Of a stretch of 64,000 nucleotides of DNA, positions 57,701-64,000 are shown piece after piece. This DNA comes from Galbula dea (lineage: Eukaryota > Chordata > Aves > Piciformes > Galbulidae), in assembly GCA_013399015.1 (NCBI GenBank), contig VWZX01001131.1:744001-808000 (forward strand). Reading direction: 5' to 3'. Within the stretch, counting starts at the first letter, position 1. Every line of letters begins with the position of its first letter. The position numbers and the translations under genes are program-made. Under the pieces are notes generated by a model, which was not told the DNA's origin, made no database searches, and saw only the letters and a list, made by a program, of their open reading frames with translations.

Positions 57701-60700
57701 ATGAATGCCTAAAGCTTTACTGCAAGTGTTTCTGTGGGTAGGACCAGAGTACTGAACCATACTGCTCTATGAAGAATGAGATAACAGGAGTTTCTAATTT
57801 AAGGCAATATTTCTCTATAAATCCTGCAGAGATGACAACAAACAGAACTTTGGAAAGGAAGAACTGGAAACACTGTTTCTTTAACCAAAGTGAAGCACTT
57901 TCAACACTGCTTCAAGTCTTAAACAGAAAGAAAAACAGCTTCCATAGTTTTTGTGATCACCAGAGTGAGGGAGTAAGAGCACTCTGGTAGAGGCAGAGTG
58001 CAGGTAGGTGATGGGAGAGCTTTCACCCTTCTCTCTGTTAATGCATTTCATCTACTGCTCTGCAGCCTTCCTAATATTCAAGCCATGGCCTCTTCAGCAG
58101 AGGTGGCAAAGCAGCCTGAACTGTGGGGGGGTGTGACACAGATCGATGCCCATGAGGGGAGGCACAATGCTGTCGTGTCAGGTTTGCCATCACAGCTGAA
58201 TCCAAAATGCCTCTCTTGTGACAGGCAGTCTTCATTTCCCAGTCACCCCAGCATCTTTGCATTTGAACAGGGATACTTTAGCATCAAGAAACACAAAGAA
58301 AAACCTCTTGCAAACTTTCATTCATACTTGAGGGAGTTTAATGGAAGATTCAAACCTTAACAGTTAAAAGAGATGCAATTTGAAGGCTAAATAGTCTGAA
58401 ATTGTCATTTGCATAGTGTATCTTCACATATCCACTTCTACCCCTACTAATCTTTATGTCAAATTAATCTAATTGTATTCTCAATGACTATGAGGAAATT
58501 TGGGAAGTAACAACTGTAAGGCCAGGCTTCAGAACATGCTGTATGTCAGATGCCTTGTATATGTCCAGTTTCTCCTTGCTCTCAGGGGATGGCATTGGAA
58601 TGACTGTTTATATCTTCAGTATCACATGTAGTTATAGCCTCCAAAGGAGTTTATATCACCTGCTGATCTTTAAGATAAACAGAAAAAATACCCATTAAAT
58701 CTCTAACCATGCTTGGTACACAAAGTCTCTGCTTCTCAAGTTTCTTAAGCTTCCTGATTTCCACTTCCTCCTAAAAATAAGGAGAATCTGTGGAGTAATG
58801 GAGAGAACAGATACAGACAGTTGTCACCAGGCACAAAACTTTGCTCCTGTCCTCTGCTTCCAGCACTTCCTCATCTGTGGATGCAAAGGAGGTGGCCCAA
58901 CTTCTGGAATGCCATACCAGAACATTACAATGGTGTTTACCTCAAGATCTTGTTGCACCAAAGCAAAGACAATCCCATCATACAAGACACAAAGGCTTTC
59001 AAACCCAGTGAGAATTTAAGCTGTAGGTGTAACAGCATTAAAAGAACACAAATCAGATGTAGATGAAGCAAGAAAAGAGCCAATCTTGGAAAACAAGCAA
59101 ACAAAAGGCATGCTTATAGGAAAGGTCAGACCATCATACCTGTGCTAAAATGATACTGGTGTCATATTTTAACAGCATGTAAGCTTTGAATTCTGATGTT
59201 CTTGCACAATGACTAACAACAGGTGCAGCCCCAGCATTACAAGAAAACTCAACCATCTCAAAATCTTGAAGGCAGTGCAGCTCAAGCCAGTGAAAGAAAT
59301 TTGCTCATGGCAATCAGGGAAGAAAATCATTGTGATGCAGAAACAGATGTCACTGTACATTTTTCAGAAGATGACATTACTCACTGCTTTGTATGCATGG
59401 CTTCACTGGATATATTTAAATTGGATTTCAAAGCACCCTTCTTTATTCCAACTATCTCAAAGTAATGTAGGAACAGCACAGTCTTTATTAATGAAGTTTC
59501 TATTTACATGAACTTACAGTAACCAATCTCTGAGGCAGACTAGCCAAAACAGAAAAAAATGTGTTTCATTACATTAAAATGCCTCAATTACAGCAGCCCT
59601 GATAGAGCCAAGATATAATTCTGCCCAGTATCAGACAGATGCAAAAAAGTGGGGAGTGCAGTTAGAAGCCTCAGTGTGTGCAGCACAGGGAATGCAACAC
59701 CAGCTGCAGAGTACTTTAATATAATTAAACTGCATTTCTTATACAATGTAAGTTAAATGATAAGCAAGAGGGAAGTTAACTCTCTGCTTGCTGGTACAGG
59801 AATTCAAGCACTGCAAAGCTAGTTGAAAATCTTTTCTAAAAGAGCAGCACAAGCAGCATGTCAGCAGTGCCAAAATATTTTTCCTTGCCTCTCTCTGGAG
59901 AGGATCCCCTTTCACTTGAACACTGTGACCTGGTGGGGACAAACCAGAGAGTAAATATCCAACAGGTTTCAAATGAGACCCAATACTTTTATATAGACAG
60001 AGGCAAGGAAAGGAAGCAAACAAGGAAATGCTCTACCCTGTGATGTACCCCCTGGCCTTTTCCTGCCTTCTCTACAGTCTATTTGGGGCAGTAAAATCCT
60101 GCTGAGTATAATTAAAGTGCAGAATTGACTTCCTGAATTTTAATTACAAGAGAAACAAAGAAGGAATAAGTATATATTTGTGACCATGGATGTCAGCTAC
60201 TTGAACTGGTTAACTGAAGTAACCAGGAGTAGTACAGATCTGATGTGGTGGGAATTCTTATTAGTGCAGCTTTTTAACCAGTTTCTGCAAGATACTTTGC
60301 AGTCAGATCCAAGGTTTATTCTGCCCTAAATCCTCACTTGTGTGAGCTGGTGACTGGTCTGGAAGCATGGCCTAGAACAGCAGAGCACATTAACAGCCTT
60401 GCATTCTCCTCCACTCCCAAGTGCATTACCTACTTGCTTGGAGGAATGGTGGGACTACATCTTGTGGTCATAAGCTATGGAAGCAGTTATTTGAGGAGCA
60501 AGAAAGCAGCTTTGTTGTAGCCTGGATGATGGAGAACTGGGAAGGCACAGCACTTGAAACAGGCTTACAGCCAAAGGGACATATCCCACTTCTTGGGTCA
60601 CGAAGCAAACACTGAGGTCTAGGCAGCTGCAGCTATGCTGGCCATGGTAGCAAGCTACAGCTCATTTAAAGCTGACATTTTCCATCTATGTACACCACCT

Positions 60701-62546
60701 GAATTAACAGAAATTTGTGATAATCCAGTTTCTAATATGTCTGACTATTAAAAAAAGGGTAAGTATAGTAAAGCAGGGATGGGATTAACATCTCCCCCTG
60801 CAAAAAGGTACTACTGTAAACTATTTATCTGGAATGTTTTACACAGGAACTCCACAACTGCTATGGCAAAAGAGAGGTATTCTCTCTTGTGACTTACAAG
60901 CTACATTCATGGGATTCTCTGGGAGAGACTAGTCCTCTACTACAATTTTAAGGAACCATTACTAAAAGTTCTTAGAAGTCTGCAGTAACATGAAATCCTA
61001 TTCCTTCTCTGGGCTAGATCTTGTCCCACATAAAAGGCAGTATATAGGTCTGCAACTGGAAGAGTGGTAGTACAATCCCCTGCCAGTCACAACAGAAATT
61101 GGAAGGGAAAGAACAAAGCCAAACTCTTTTCACTCAATTCCTCTCTCTGTTCACAGGTGACAACTCTGACTAAAAGGCAGATCCCATTTGAAGTGCCTGC
61201 AGTCTACACCACAACCAAAAATTAAAACACCCACATAGTGAAAATGTGCATGCATGCCCCTTCCCTGGCTATTCTCAACACAGAAAAGGACACCTTAGCC
61301 TAGAAACTGAAAGAAATTCTATGTCTAAAATATTCCACATGTTCCCATTGAAAAGCACAGTGAGGAAAAAGATTCAACCCGTTTTGTCACAAAGGTCCAA
61401 AATTTAAACAAGCATATAAACTATTTTCCACCTGAAAAAAATCAGAAGTCCTCCAAACATGTAACTTCACTTATCTAAGCATTTCAAAAACAATCTCAAG
61501 TTGTAAGCTATGCCTTTAGTTTCCTTCTTATGGATAATGAAGGCATATACAGTCATGACATGAGCTTGCATAGTCTTTAATCATACTGGTGGACAATTAC
61601 AGACATGCCAAGAGCAATTCAGCTAATGAAATACAGGTGTCAAGGGCCATTTTTGATGCCCAAGAGAGAACTATCAGCTAGACTCCAGCTGCTGCAGAAG
61701 AAAAAACACAGATCTCCCACAGGTCCTATGATATCTTCTAGCTCTGTAAAGCTCTTTTAGATCACCTGGAGCACATAAAATGGCACTCAAGGTCTGTATT
61801 TGCCAGTTAAATCACTCAAGTAGTGCCACTGACCTCCATGTATCATCTAGGTGAGTAACTGGTTCTCGGCATAAAAAGCTGACAGCATACCCAAAAATGT
61901 GCAAGACTGGAACTCAAAATGATTCACCTTCAGCAGTGGCACAGCTATCTTGGGCCCTTAAAAATCAGTAGCCACAGGACAGCTGGAAGTATCACTAGGC
62001 AAGAGATCAAAACATCTCTCAATCAGGTTACAGGCTTTGTTAGCATTCTGCTTTGGGCAGGTAAGTAAAATCCTATCAGAAACTATTTCTGAAAGAGTAT
62101 TCACAGTGATGTTAGAGGTAACACCATTCCATATGTCTATTCATATGTTCTCTGTCATCAAAAAGCACACAAGGGTAATATTTTATTTGCCAGAAATACC
62201 TGTGCCAATTAAACAAGAGCACAAGGTCCATCTTAAGTACATGGCTCTTTTCTGTATCCTCCAACGTAACCACAACAAAGTACATTTTAGGTATAAGAGA
62301 AGAGCAAAACCAACTCTACATACACCCAGTTCCCTAATTTGCAAACTTGCTAAGGAGAGTCAAGGAACAACAGGGCAAGAAACTTCATCCTCAGTAAGAC
62401 TGTTGCAAGACTGGAAGCAAAGCACTTACTGTGTCTTGAGATTTATCTTTGACATCGTAGACTGTCAGCTTTATTTTAGTCTCCTCATAGATGGGGTATT
62501 CCGGTGGGAATGTCACACCAGTCAAAAACAGGGGATCTCTGGTACC
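613..62546 (-). CDS. INPP4B: INPP4B, internal part of the gene (10 coding exons, partial at both ends)
   Basis: INPP4B is a cytosolic phosphatase that removes the 4-phosphate of phosphatidylinositol 3,4-bisphosphate and so dampens PI3K/AKT signalling. Seen: ten minus-strand segments with AG/GT borders join into 368 uninterrupted codons in the order expected for the family, matching roughly residues 86-453 of the human protein (numbering from memory). They cover the second half of the C2 lipid-binding domain and the following central region. The catalytic CX5R domain and the N-terminus are outside the window. Type II (B) rather than type I (A) is supported by TRDPLFLTGVTFPPEYPIYE, VRTSVLP and HITTD, where my recollection of INPP4A is quite different. 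Phases agree at every junction, so this is a functional-looking gene and not a retrocopy. No promoter or polyadenylation site of the gene is in the window. Confidence 0.95.
2500..2678 (+). mobile_element. CR1 LINE, 3' end fragment
   Basis: Starts with GGAGCAGGTTGCCCAGAGAG, the codon stretch near the end of CR1 ORF2. It continues through the usual CCCATCCCTGGAAGC and GGTCCCTTCCAACTC motifs and ends in TTCTATGATTCTGTGAT, the octamer-type CR1 terminus. It is 5' truncated, as most CR1 copies are, and lies antisense to INPP4B. Moderately diverged. Confidence 0.93.
3590..3623. repeat. 34-base duplicated segment, copy 1
   Basis: Contains aggtccagtgcagg and aatcattatgaaaacctac. A second copy lies at 4762-4795 in the same orientation with two mismatches, one internal and one at the end. 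Flanking sequence is unrelated. Confidence 0.8.
4762..4795. repeat. 34-base duplicated segment, copy 2
   Basis: Direct repeat of 3590-3623, 1172 bases away in the same intron. Two differences were seen: a for c in the middle and t for c at the end. Confidence 0.8.
6799..6907 (-). CDS. INPP4B: INPP4B exon (V-G-A-P-A-A-H, G-G-L-R-K-L-L)
   Basis: 109 bases, phase 1 in and phase 2 out. The acceptor is TTCCCCTCTAG|ATGCTG and the donor CGCAA|GTAAGT. The product reads DAVYDVVTVGAPAAHVQGFK, then SGGLRKLLSKFEAERR. TVGAPAAH-QGFK-GGLRK is among the best conserved INPP4 signatures and is shared by both paralogues. The exon is visibly richer in G, C and CpG than its surroundings. The open frame runs on upstream into the intron with an ATG near 6987, but the AG at 6908-6909 and the family alignment place the exon border at 6907. 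Confidence 0.97.
8581..8644. repeat. Tandem duplication, two 32-base units
   Basis: Both units start with aataacaaaat, followed by ttgaa-caat-cagta. About six differences separate them, so the duplication is not recent. Confidence 0.8.
9162..9201. repeat. (AT)n microsatellite
   Basis: Interrupted TA dinucleotide tract with TTTA interruptions. It is flanked on each side by a copy of tttatctgNagcatattt (9144-9161 and 9202-9219). Confidence 0.85.
9500..9604 (-). CDS. INPP4B: INPP4B exon (S-S-F-K-S-S ... L-H-L-Q-R-M)
   Basis: 105 bases, phase 1 at both ends, so it is symmetric. The acceptor is TTTGTTTTTCAG|GCTCTTCC and the donor TTGAAAG|GTAAAT. The product includes SSFKSSCSKGEKTLEFIPIN followed by LHLQRMHVHSPRLK. 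FKSS-SKGEKTLEF-PINLHLQRM is a strongly conserved INPP4B segment. It connects directly to the DAVYD sequence of the next exon through a split GAT aspartate codon. Confidence 0.96.
9605..13005 (-). other. INPP4B intron, 3401 bases
   Basis: Bounded by GTATGA and TTTTTCAG. A small AAAT-rich tract (11884-11925) is the only low-complexity element. A 168-codon open frame at 12313-12819 on the minus strand has no recognisable domain and is treated as chance. Confidence 0.85.
11884..11925. repeat. AAAT-rich low-complexity tract
   Basis: Three to four aaat units, a gap, then further aaataaataa units. No evidence that it is anything but simple repeat. Confidence 0.7.
13006..13136 (-). CDS. INPP4B: INPP4B exon (G-E-L-A-P-H-W-D-N)
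   Basis: 131 bases, phase 2 in and phase 1 out. The acceptor is TTTTGATAAAG|GAATCA, with an A rather than a pyrimidine before AG but a good upstream pyrimidine tract, and the donor is ACAG|GTATGA. The product starts NQELRDLGELAPHWDNMRRS and ends MYQDTLAELGKHT. GELSPHWDNLRK and HCDQM-MYQD-L-EL are the family counterparts (from memory). It is probably an alpha-helical part of the central region. The final G joins GC of the next exon to make glycine. Confidence 0.96.
15079..15098. repeat. Perfect 9-base palindrome arms with a 2-base centre
   Basis: aggaagctt, then ag, then aagcttcct. The arms are exact inverted copies. No transposon ends or gene context give it a role. Confidence 0.7.
15579..15688. 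repeat. A/C-rich low-complexity tract
   Basis: Nearly free of G and T on the plus strand, made of irregular aaaccc-type words. In the INPP4B transcript it would be a G/U-rich tract with several runs of three or more G. Confidence 0.75.
16703..17062 (-). mobile_element. CR1 LINE fragment with the end of ORF2 still open
   Basis: The minus-strand translation shows the C-terminal end of the CR1 reverse-transcriptase ORF: LRELRLFSLGRRMLKGD, then YNYLKGGCRK, then RTRGNG, FRLDSRKNFFTERVVRHWHR and LPREVEEFP. It is followed by a short 3' tail ending near GGTTGGACTTGATCTTCA without the terminal octamers. The frame is uninterrupted from about 17216 down to 16743, but the residues beyond about 17062 are not CR1. 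Truncated at both ends, so an inactive relic. Confidence 0.92.
17178..17219 (-). mobile_element. Small CR1 3' end fragment
   Basis: The plus-strand bases ggtttggattgggttggaaa and the following agatcatcc are the complement of the CR1 3' segment GATGATCTT...TTCCAACCCAAACC. It lies about 115 bases from the larger fragment at 16703-17062 in the same orientation, so it may be a separate insertion or a rearranged part. Confidence 0.75.
18747..18894 (-). CDS. INPP4B: INPP4B exon (L-Y-R-F-P-T-S-D-N-K-W)
   Basis: 148 bases, phase 1 in and phase 2 out. The acceptor is TTCCCTGCAG|TGTTAAAG and the donor GAGAAG|GTAAGG. The translation has VLKNPICKLYRFPTSDNKWM, then RIREQMAETTLSFHVPKELI, then NLHIKEDMR. 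LYRFPT, the REQM-E sequence and the SFH-PKELI-LHIKED pattern are hallmark conserved segments of the INPP4 middle region. The last codon is split AG|G and completed as arginine in the next exon. This is one of the most confidently assigned exons. Confidence 0.97.
19402..19464. repeat. Spaced direct repeat, 20-base unit
   Basis: accactgacatggtcaagag at 19402-19421 recurs with one change at 19445-19464, 43 bases later. The sequence between the copies is only weakly similar, so it is an old partial duplication. Confidence 0.65.
20298..20528 (-). mobile_element. CR1 LINE, 3' fragment
   Basis: The plus strand reads aatcacagaatgttaggggt and continues with the motifs ggaagggacc, agatcatctagcccaaccc, cctagagcaggttgcac, gaatgtctccagagatggag and cagcctgtttcagtgctct. 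This is the reverse complement of the last ~230 bases of a common avian CR1 subfamily. It lies parallel to INPP4B. The terminal octamers are reduced to one partial unit. Confidence 0.95.
21512..21577. repeat. Minisatellite, 19-base unit, just over 3 copies
   Basis: Unit ccaaaacatctctccatgg. The first copy carries an extra three bases (atc), and the next two are identical to each other. The near-identity of the copies suggests recent slippage. Confidence 0.9.
23929..23999. repeat. A/C-rich low-complexity tract, G-free on the plus strand
   Basis: Seventy-one bases with no G and almost no T, starting with four caa units and turning into aaaccc-like words. Its complement is G/T-rich in the direction of INPP4B transcription. 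Confidence 0.8.
25251..25323 (-). CDS. INPP4B: INPP4B 73-base exon (C-A-L-V-R-E-C)
   Basis: 24 codons plus the first base of a split valine codon. The acceptor is a strong TTTCTTTTGCAG|TGTGCA and the donor is a consensus CAG|GTGAGT. The product is CALVRECTATEGISAKDNLP followed by SLNA. In human INPP4B the equivalent is CALVCECTAPESVSGKDNLP (from memory), so this linker after the C2 domain is only moderately conserved, but KDNLP and the junction into VLKNP hold. The small size and linker character explain the faster drift. Confidence 0.93.
25324..27704 (-). other. INPP4B intron, 2381 bases
   Basis: Bounded by GTAGAA and TTTTGCAG. Around 26930-27330 the sequence is pyrimidine-rich on the plus strand and produces several overlapping short frames, but none resembles a protein. 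No repeat was recognised. Confidence 0.8.
27705..27816 (-). CDS. INPP4B: INPP4B exon, end of the C2 domain (T-S-D-G-G-K)
   Basis: 112 bases, entered in phase 2 and left in phase 0. The acceptor is TTTGTTTCCAG|GACTTC and the donor CAAAAG|GTAGAA, a comparatively weak 5' splice site. The product starts TSDGGKTVGTIEVNLLKMGE and ends HITTDAQDQK. TSDGGK-VGTIEV is the last C2 strand in the family, followed by an acidic ELEDGETDH linker that leaves the domain. It follows the preceding exon after the shortest intron of the window, 1016 bases. Confidence 0.95.
27817..28832 (-). other. INPP4B intron, 1016 bases
   Basis: Shortest intron of the window, bounded by GTAGGT and TTTCCAG. No repeat or further exon was seen. 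Confidence 0.85.
28833..28912 (-). CDS. INPP4B: INPP4B exon, C2 domain (starts R-S-F-L-G)
   Basis: 80 bases, phase 0 in and phase 2 out. The acceptor is TTTCGTAG|AGAAGC and the donor CTCAG|GTAGGT. The translation begins RSFLGCATFRVGDLVKSKEQ and continues QLTLTL. The split AG|G codon gives the arginine before TSDGG in the next exon. SFLG-A-F-VG-L-KSKEQ is the INPP4B family pattern (human has GYASFKVGELLKSKEQ, from memory). It forms a late C2 strand and the loop after it. The residue changes are conservative, with no stop or frameshift. Confidence 0.95.
28913..32271 (-). other. INPP4B intron, 3359 bases
   Basis: Bounded by GTAAGC and TTTCGTAG. It contains one short CR1 3' end (31355-31434). 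Otherwise plain AT-rich intron. Confidence 0.85.
31355..31434 (+). mobile_element. CR1 LINE, extreme 3' end
   Basis: Contains ggcaggggggttggactaga, tgatctttcc and aggtcccttccaactcctaatgttcc, ending in atgatgatgatga, a degraded octamer tail. Only about 80 bases survive. Antisense to INPP4B. Confidence 0.9.
32272..32322 (-). CDS. INPP4B: INPP4B 17-codon exon in the C2 domain
   Basis: 51 bases encoding VRTSVLPDQKEPRADVG. The acceptor is CTCTCTCAG|GTCCGC and the donor GGA|GTAAGC. It is phase 0 at both ends, so it could be skipped without a frameshift. It continues directly from the KSQDT end of the exon at 62430-62546 and leads into RSFLG. VRTSVLP is conserved with human, while the second half (human roughly EHKDPPPEVG, from memory) is the most diverged stretch of the reconstructed protein. 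The short length makes it easy to miss, but position, frame and both splice sites all agree. Confidence 0.93.
33055..33620 (+). mobile_element. CR1 LINE, longest copy (about 566 bases, 3' part)
   Basis: Begins in ORF2 (GTGATTCTGCCCCTCTGCTC, then a TGTCCAGCTCTG motif), passes CCAGAGGAGGCCAC, GGCTGAGA, CTGGAGAAGAGAAGGCTCC and ATATAAGGAAGAAATTTTTTAC, and ends with ACCATTCTATGATTCTGTGATTCTATG. The coding part is broken by small deletions and stops relative to the usual CR1 frame, so it is inactive. Three terminal octamers remain, which marks an intact 3' end. Confidence 0.95.
34921..35140. other. CpG-enriched, GC-richer patch in the large intron
   Basis: Five CpG dinucleotides in about 220 bases, against almost none in the neighbouring several hundred bases, with visibly higher G+C. 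A 76-codon plus-strand frame covers it but resembles no known protein. It could be a regulatory element, an unrecognised exon, or a GC-rich relic of a repeat. Confidence 0.4.
35381..35497 (-). mobile_element. CR1 LINE, 3' fragment
   Basis: The plus strand shows atagaacattctgagctgga, agggacc, aaggatcatttagtctagct and aggacaccccaggaatcaca, followed by ccatgtgcctgag and tgtccaaatgcttct. This is the reverse complement of an avian CR1 3' end with the CACACCATGTGCCTGAG signature. Parallel to INPP4B. Confidence 0.9.
37150..37645 (-). mobile_element. Old, strongly diverged CR1-type LINE copy
   Basis: Plus-strand landmarks in order: gactggaaggtcattccaaa, cagcccagtattattcatgg, tcttctgccaacatggtc, cctgatgtattaataagaa, aacaagccaagct, aacaggctctccattcccca and ctgttccag, then a trace of ttccagaagaggcctaaca. 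These follow the order of an ancient amniote CR1 family (reverse complement) known from birds, turtles and crocodilians, but with many substitutions and small gaps. The borders are approximate. Confidence 0.8.
39297..39324. repeat. Perfect inverted repeat, 11-base stem, 6-base loop
   Basis: accctacttgc, loop aggctg, gcaagtagggt. The stem has no mismatch. No surrounding terminator, transposon end or precursor-like extension is seen; base pairing stops right outside the stem. Confidence 0.75.
46680..46697. repeat. (AT)n microsatellite
   Basis: Uninterrupted run of about nine AT dinucleotides in the large intron. Confidence 0.85.
48108..48172. repeat. A/C-rich low-complexity tract
   Basis: Irregular aaaaccc and accccaa words with few G or T. 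Same character as the tracts at 15579 and 23929. Confidence 0.65.
53093..53352 (+). mobile_element. CR1 LINE, 3' fragment
   Basis: Translating across small frame breaks gives the CR1 ORF2 end (RTRGNG..., LDIRKNFFTERVV-like, LPREVAESPSL-like). It is followed by the 3' tail with CTTCAAGGTCTCTTCCAGCT and two terminal octamers, TTCTATGATTCTATG. It is 5' truncated and antisense to INPP4B, and belongs to a different CR1 subgroup from the copy at 33055, judging from the tail. Confidence 0.93.
62430..62546 (-). CDS. INPP4B: INPP4B exon, C2 domain (starts G-T-R-D-P, 39 codons)
   Basis: 117 bases, phase 0 at both ends. The acceptor reads TTGTTACACAG and the donor ACA|GTAAGT on the minus strand. The translation starts GTRDPLFLTGVTFPPEYPIY and ends in YDVKDKSQDT. 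The TRDPLFL and LTVYDVKD motifs are core C2 beta-strand sequence of the INPP4 family. The human protein has FPSEYP and KSHDT here (from memory), so the bird copy differs at two or so positions. This is the most 5' exon in the window; the preceding coding exon lies beyond 64000, and the next one is about 30 kb further downstream. Confidence 0.96.
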
Positions 62547-64000
62547 CTGTGTAACAAGAGCAAACATTTAGTAAGGTAACAGCTCTGCAGTGTGCCATTA
62601 TGGAGACACAGAAACTGTGTGCTCTGCTTTCTGCAGCAGAGAGATGTCAACAGCCAAGTGTTATCCAATCAATAAGAAAATCACACAACTTTCCTGACAG
62701 TTTATTTTAACTGGAAAAGATATGAAGTGCTTCTGAAACAAGCTAGCAACCTGCCCTGAAGTAGCTCAGCCAGCAAGTATCATTATCTGGACTACAACTT
62801 GCCATATTTCTTTCCCCTATGGTACTTTCTGTAAGTACCAGAATTTCATATTAATTTAAATGAACTGAAGGTATAACTTATACATCAAAAAAAGAAAGAT
62901 CCTCAGTAAGTCACAATAAAATGTCTAGAGAAATGCTACAGAGACTCCCTTGTATTACATTAAGGATATTGATTTGTGGAAAGGGGATTGCAATATTCTT
63001 CTATATATATTTTTATATATAATTCCTGTGCTTTATACCATTATGATTACATCTAAAAGCTAGACACAGAAGCAACTATAGCATAGCTTCAGATAGACAA
63101 TTAAATGAATCATATAAAAATGTTACTTATAATTTCTTAATGCTTAACTATACTTAATTTCCAAAGATTACCAGGCTGGTATCCATCCTTAAATTTTCTT
63201 TGAAGTCAAATAAAGGATTTTGCATGATAAATGTAATTTCTCTCGAAGAGCATAACTTTTCTGTGTCCCAGCCTTCCCCTCCCCAAAAGCTTGAAGATGA
63301 AGCTGAGAGCCTGGACACGACAAATTCAGCAACTTATTCTAGGGCATTGTGCTAGGAAATACATCAACTTCTACTAAAAAATATCTATATATTCCATCTT
63401 CTGCACCACATCATTCCAGACAGTCTGCAGTGCAACATCCTGATCAGACACAAGCTATTTGAATTAAGCAGTTGATGGCTGAAACTGTAACAATTTGATT
63501 AGTAGGTGGTTGAAACTGATCCCACAAAGGGCTGGTGGACTATTCTCTCTCTAGTTAACAATTAAAAACCAAGCCTTTGGCAAAATAGTGCCTGTGTTTA
63601 CAACAAGACCTCCCTGTTCCTAATGAGTGTCTCCAGTAAATTAGGCAAGTTACACCTCCATTGCCTGCTCACACTTGATCTTCTGGGTGAACCATTTTGG
63701 CTGTTTCTGACACTGACGCTTGCAGGCAAGGCGAAGACTAAGAAAGCAGCCTCAGACAACTTCTGCTGTAACATGGGATGCAAGTTACTAATTATTTCAT
63801 ATAAATTCACAGACACTAAGTCCACACACACTTTTCCCTAATTATAAAACTAGGCTAATATTTTTCAAATTGCAAAAGCATCAACTTTTCCAGTGGGAAA
63901 AGCAGAACAGGAAAGGGAGTAAGAGACCATACAATACACCTATGTTCTTCTGTAATTTAAAAACCCAACCTCACTGGAGCTTAATTTAATTTTACTTTGC
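62547..64000 (-). other. INPP4B intron, 3' part only
   Basis: Upstream of the first visible exon in transcript direction. It includes an AT-rich stretch near 63003-63024. I looked for the preceding coding exon (expected to end near the STEIVE residues of the family) and did not find it, so it should lie beyond 64000. Confidence 0.75.

Larger units (their letters stand above)
32323..62429 (-). other. INPP4B large intron, 30107 bases, inside the C2-domain coding region
   Basis: Bounded by GTAAGT (62424-62429) and CTCTCTCAG. It holds CR1 fragments at 33055-33620, 35381-35497, 37150-37645 and 53093-53352, and a CpG-enriched patch at 34921-35140. It also holds an 11-base-pair hairpin (39297-39324), an (AT)n run (46680-46697), an A/C-rich tract (48108-48172) and A runs at 35714-35727 and 57236-57247. 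No exon of another gene was identified on either strand; open frames of up to about 150 codons look like chance frames in AT-rich DNA. Confidence 0.8.

Noticed and set aside
58080..58270. GC-richer stretch with a plus-strand frame beginning MASSAEVAKQPE
   Set aside because: Only two or three CpGs, no recognisable protein and no splice-site pattern strong enough to call an exon.
613..62546. Assignment to the paralogue INPP4A
   Set aside because: The C2 segments (TRDPLFLTGVTFP, VRTSVLP, TSDGGK) follow type II as I recall it; type I differs strongly in these segments. Only the VGAPAAH exon is ambiguous between the two.
62037..62579. 180-codon plus-strand open frame, the longest in the window
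   Set aside because: Its 3' half is antisense to the INPP4B exon at 62430-62546, and the translation has no recognisable domain.
1..64000. Endogenous retrovirus, CRISPR array, tRNA or rRNA genes, or a self-contained new system
   Set aside because: Both strands were read for LTR pairs, gag or pol motifs, regularly spaced repeats and tRNA-like folds. Nothing beyond CR1 fragments and simple repeats could be supported.

Overview
The window looks like vertebrate, almost certainly bird, nuclear DNA. It is AT-rich and CpG-poor, with no long open reading frames and no operon structure. Interspersed repeats are almost all CR1 LINE fragments with the avian 3' terminus built from TTCTATGAT-type octamers, and no Alu, B1 or L1 sequence is seen. 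The exact bird cannot be named from the sequence.

The whole window lies inside one gene on the minus strand: an internal portion of INPP4B, the inositol polyphosphate 4-phosphatase type II. Ten coding exons can be read, each bounded by AG/GT on the minus strand. In transcript order they are 62430-62546, 32272-32322, 28833-28912, 27705-27816, 25251-25323, 18747-18894, 13006-13136, 9500-9604, 6799-6907 and 613-790. Joined, they give 1104 bases (368 codons) with no stop or frameshift and with matching phases at all nine junctions. They run from the middle of the N-terminal C2 domain into the central region of the protein. The first coding exons (beyond 64000), the rest of the central region and the CX5R phosphatase domain (before position 1) lie outside the window.

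The exon layout is uneven. One intron of about 30.1 kb (32323-62429) separates the first two visible exons; the remaining eight introns are 1.0-6.4 kb. The intronic DNA holds nine recognisable CR1 fragments in both orientations, one of them clearly older than the rest. It also holds a few (AT)n and A/C-rich low-complexity tracts, two short tandem arrays, one duplicated 34-base segment, two perfect inverted repeats and one modestly CpG-enriched patch in the big intron. No second protein gene, structural RNA gene, endogenous retrovirus or other self-contained system could be supported. The most useful result is the exon-by-exon reconstruction of INPP4B.
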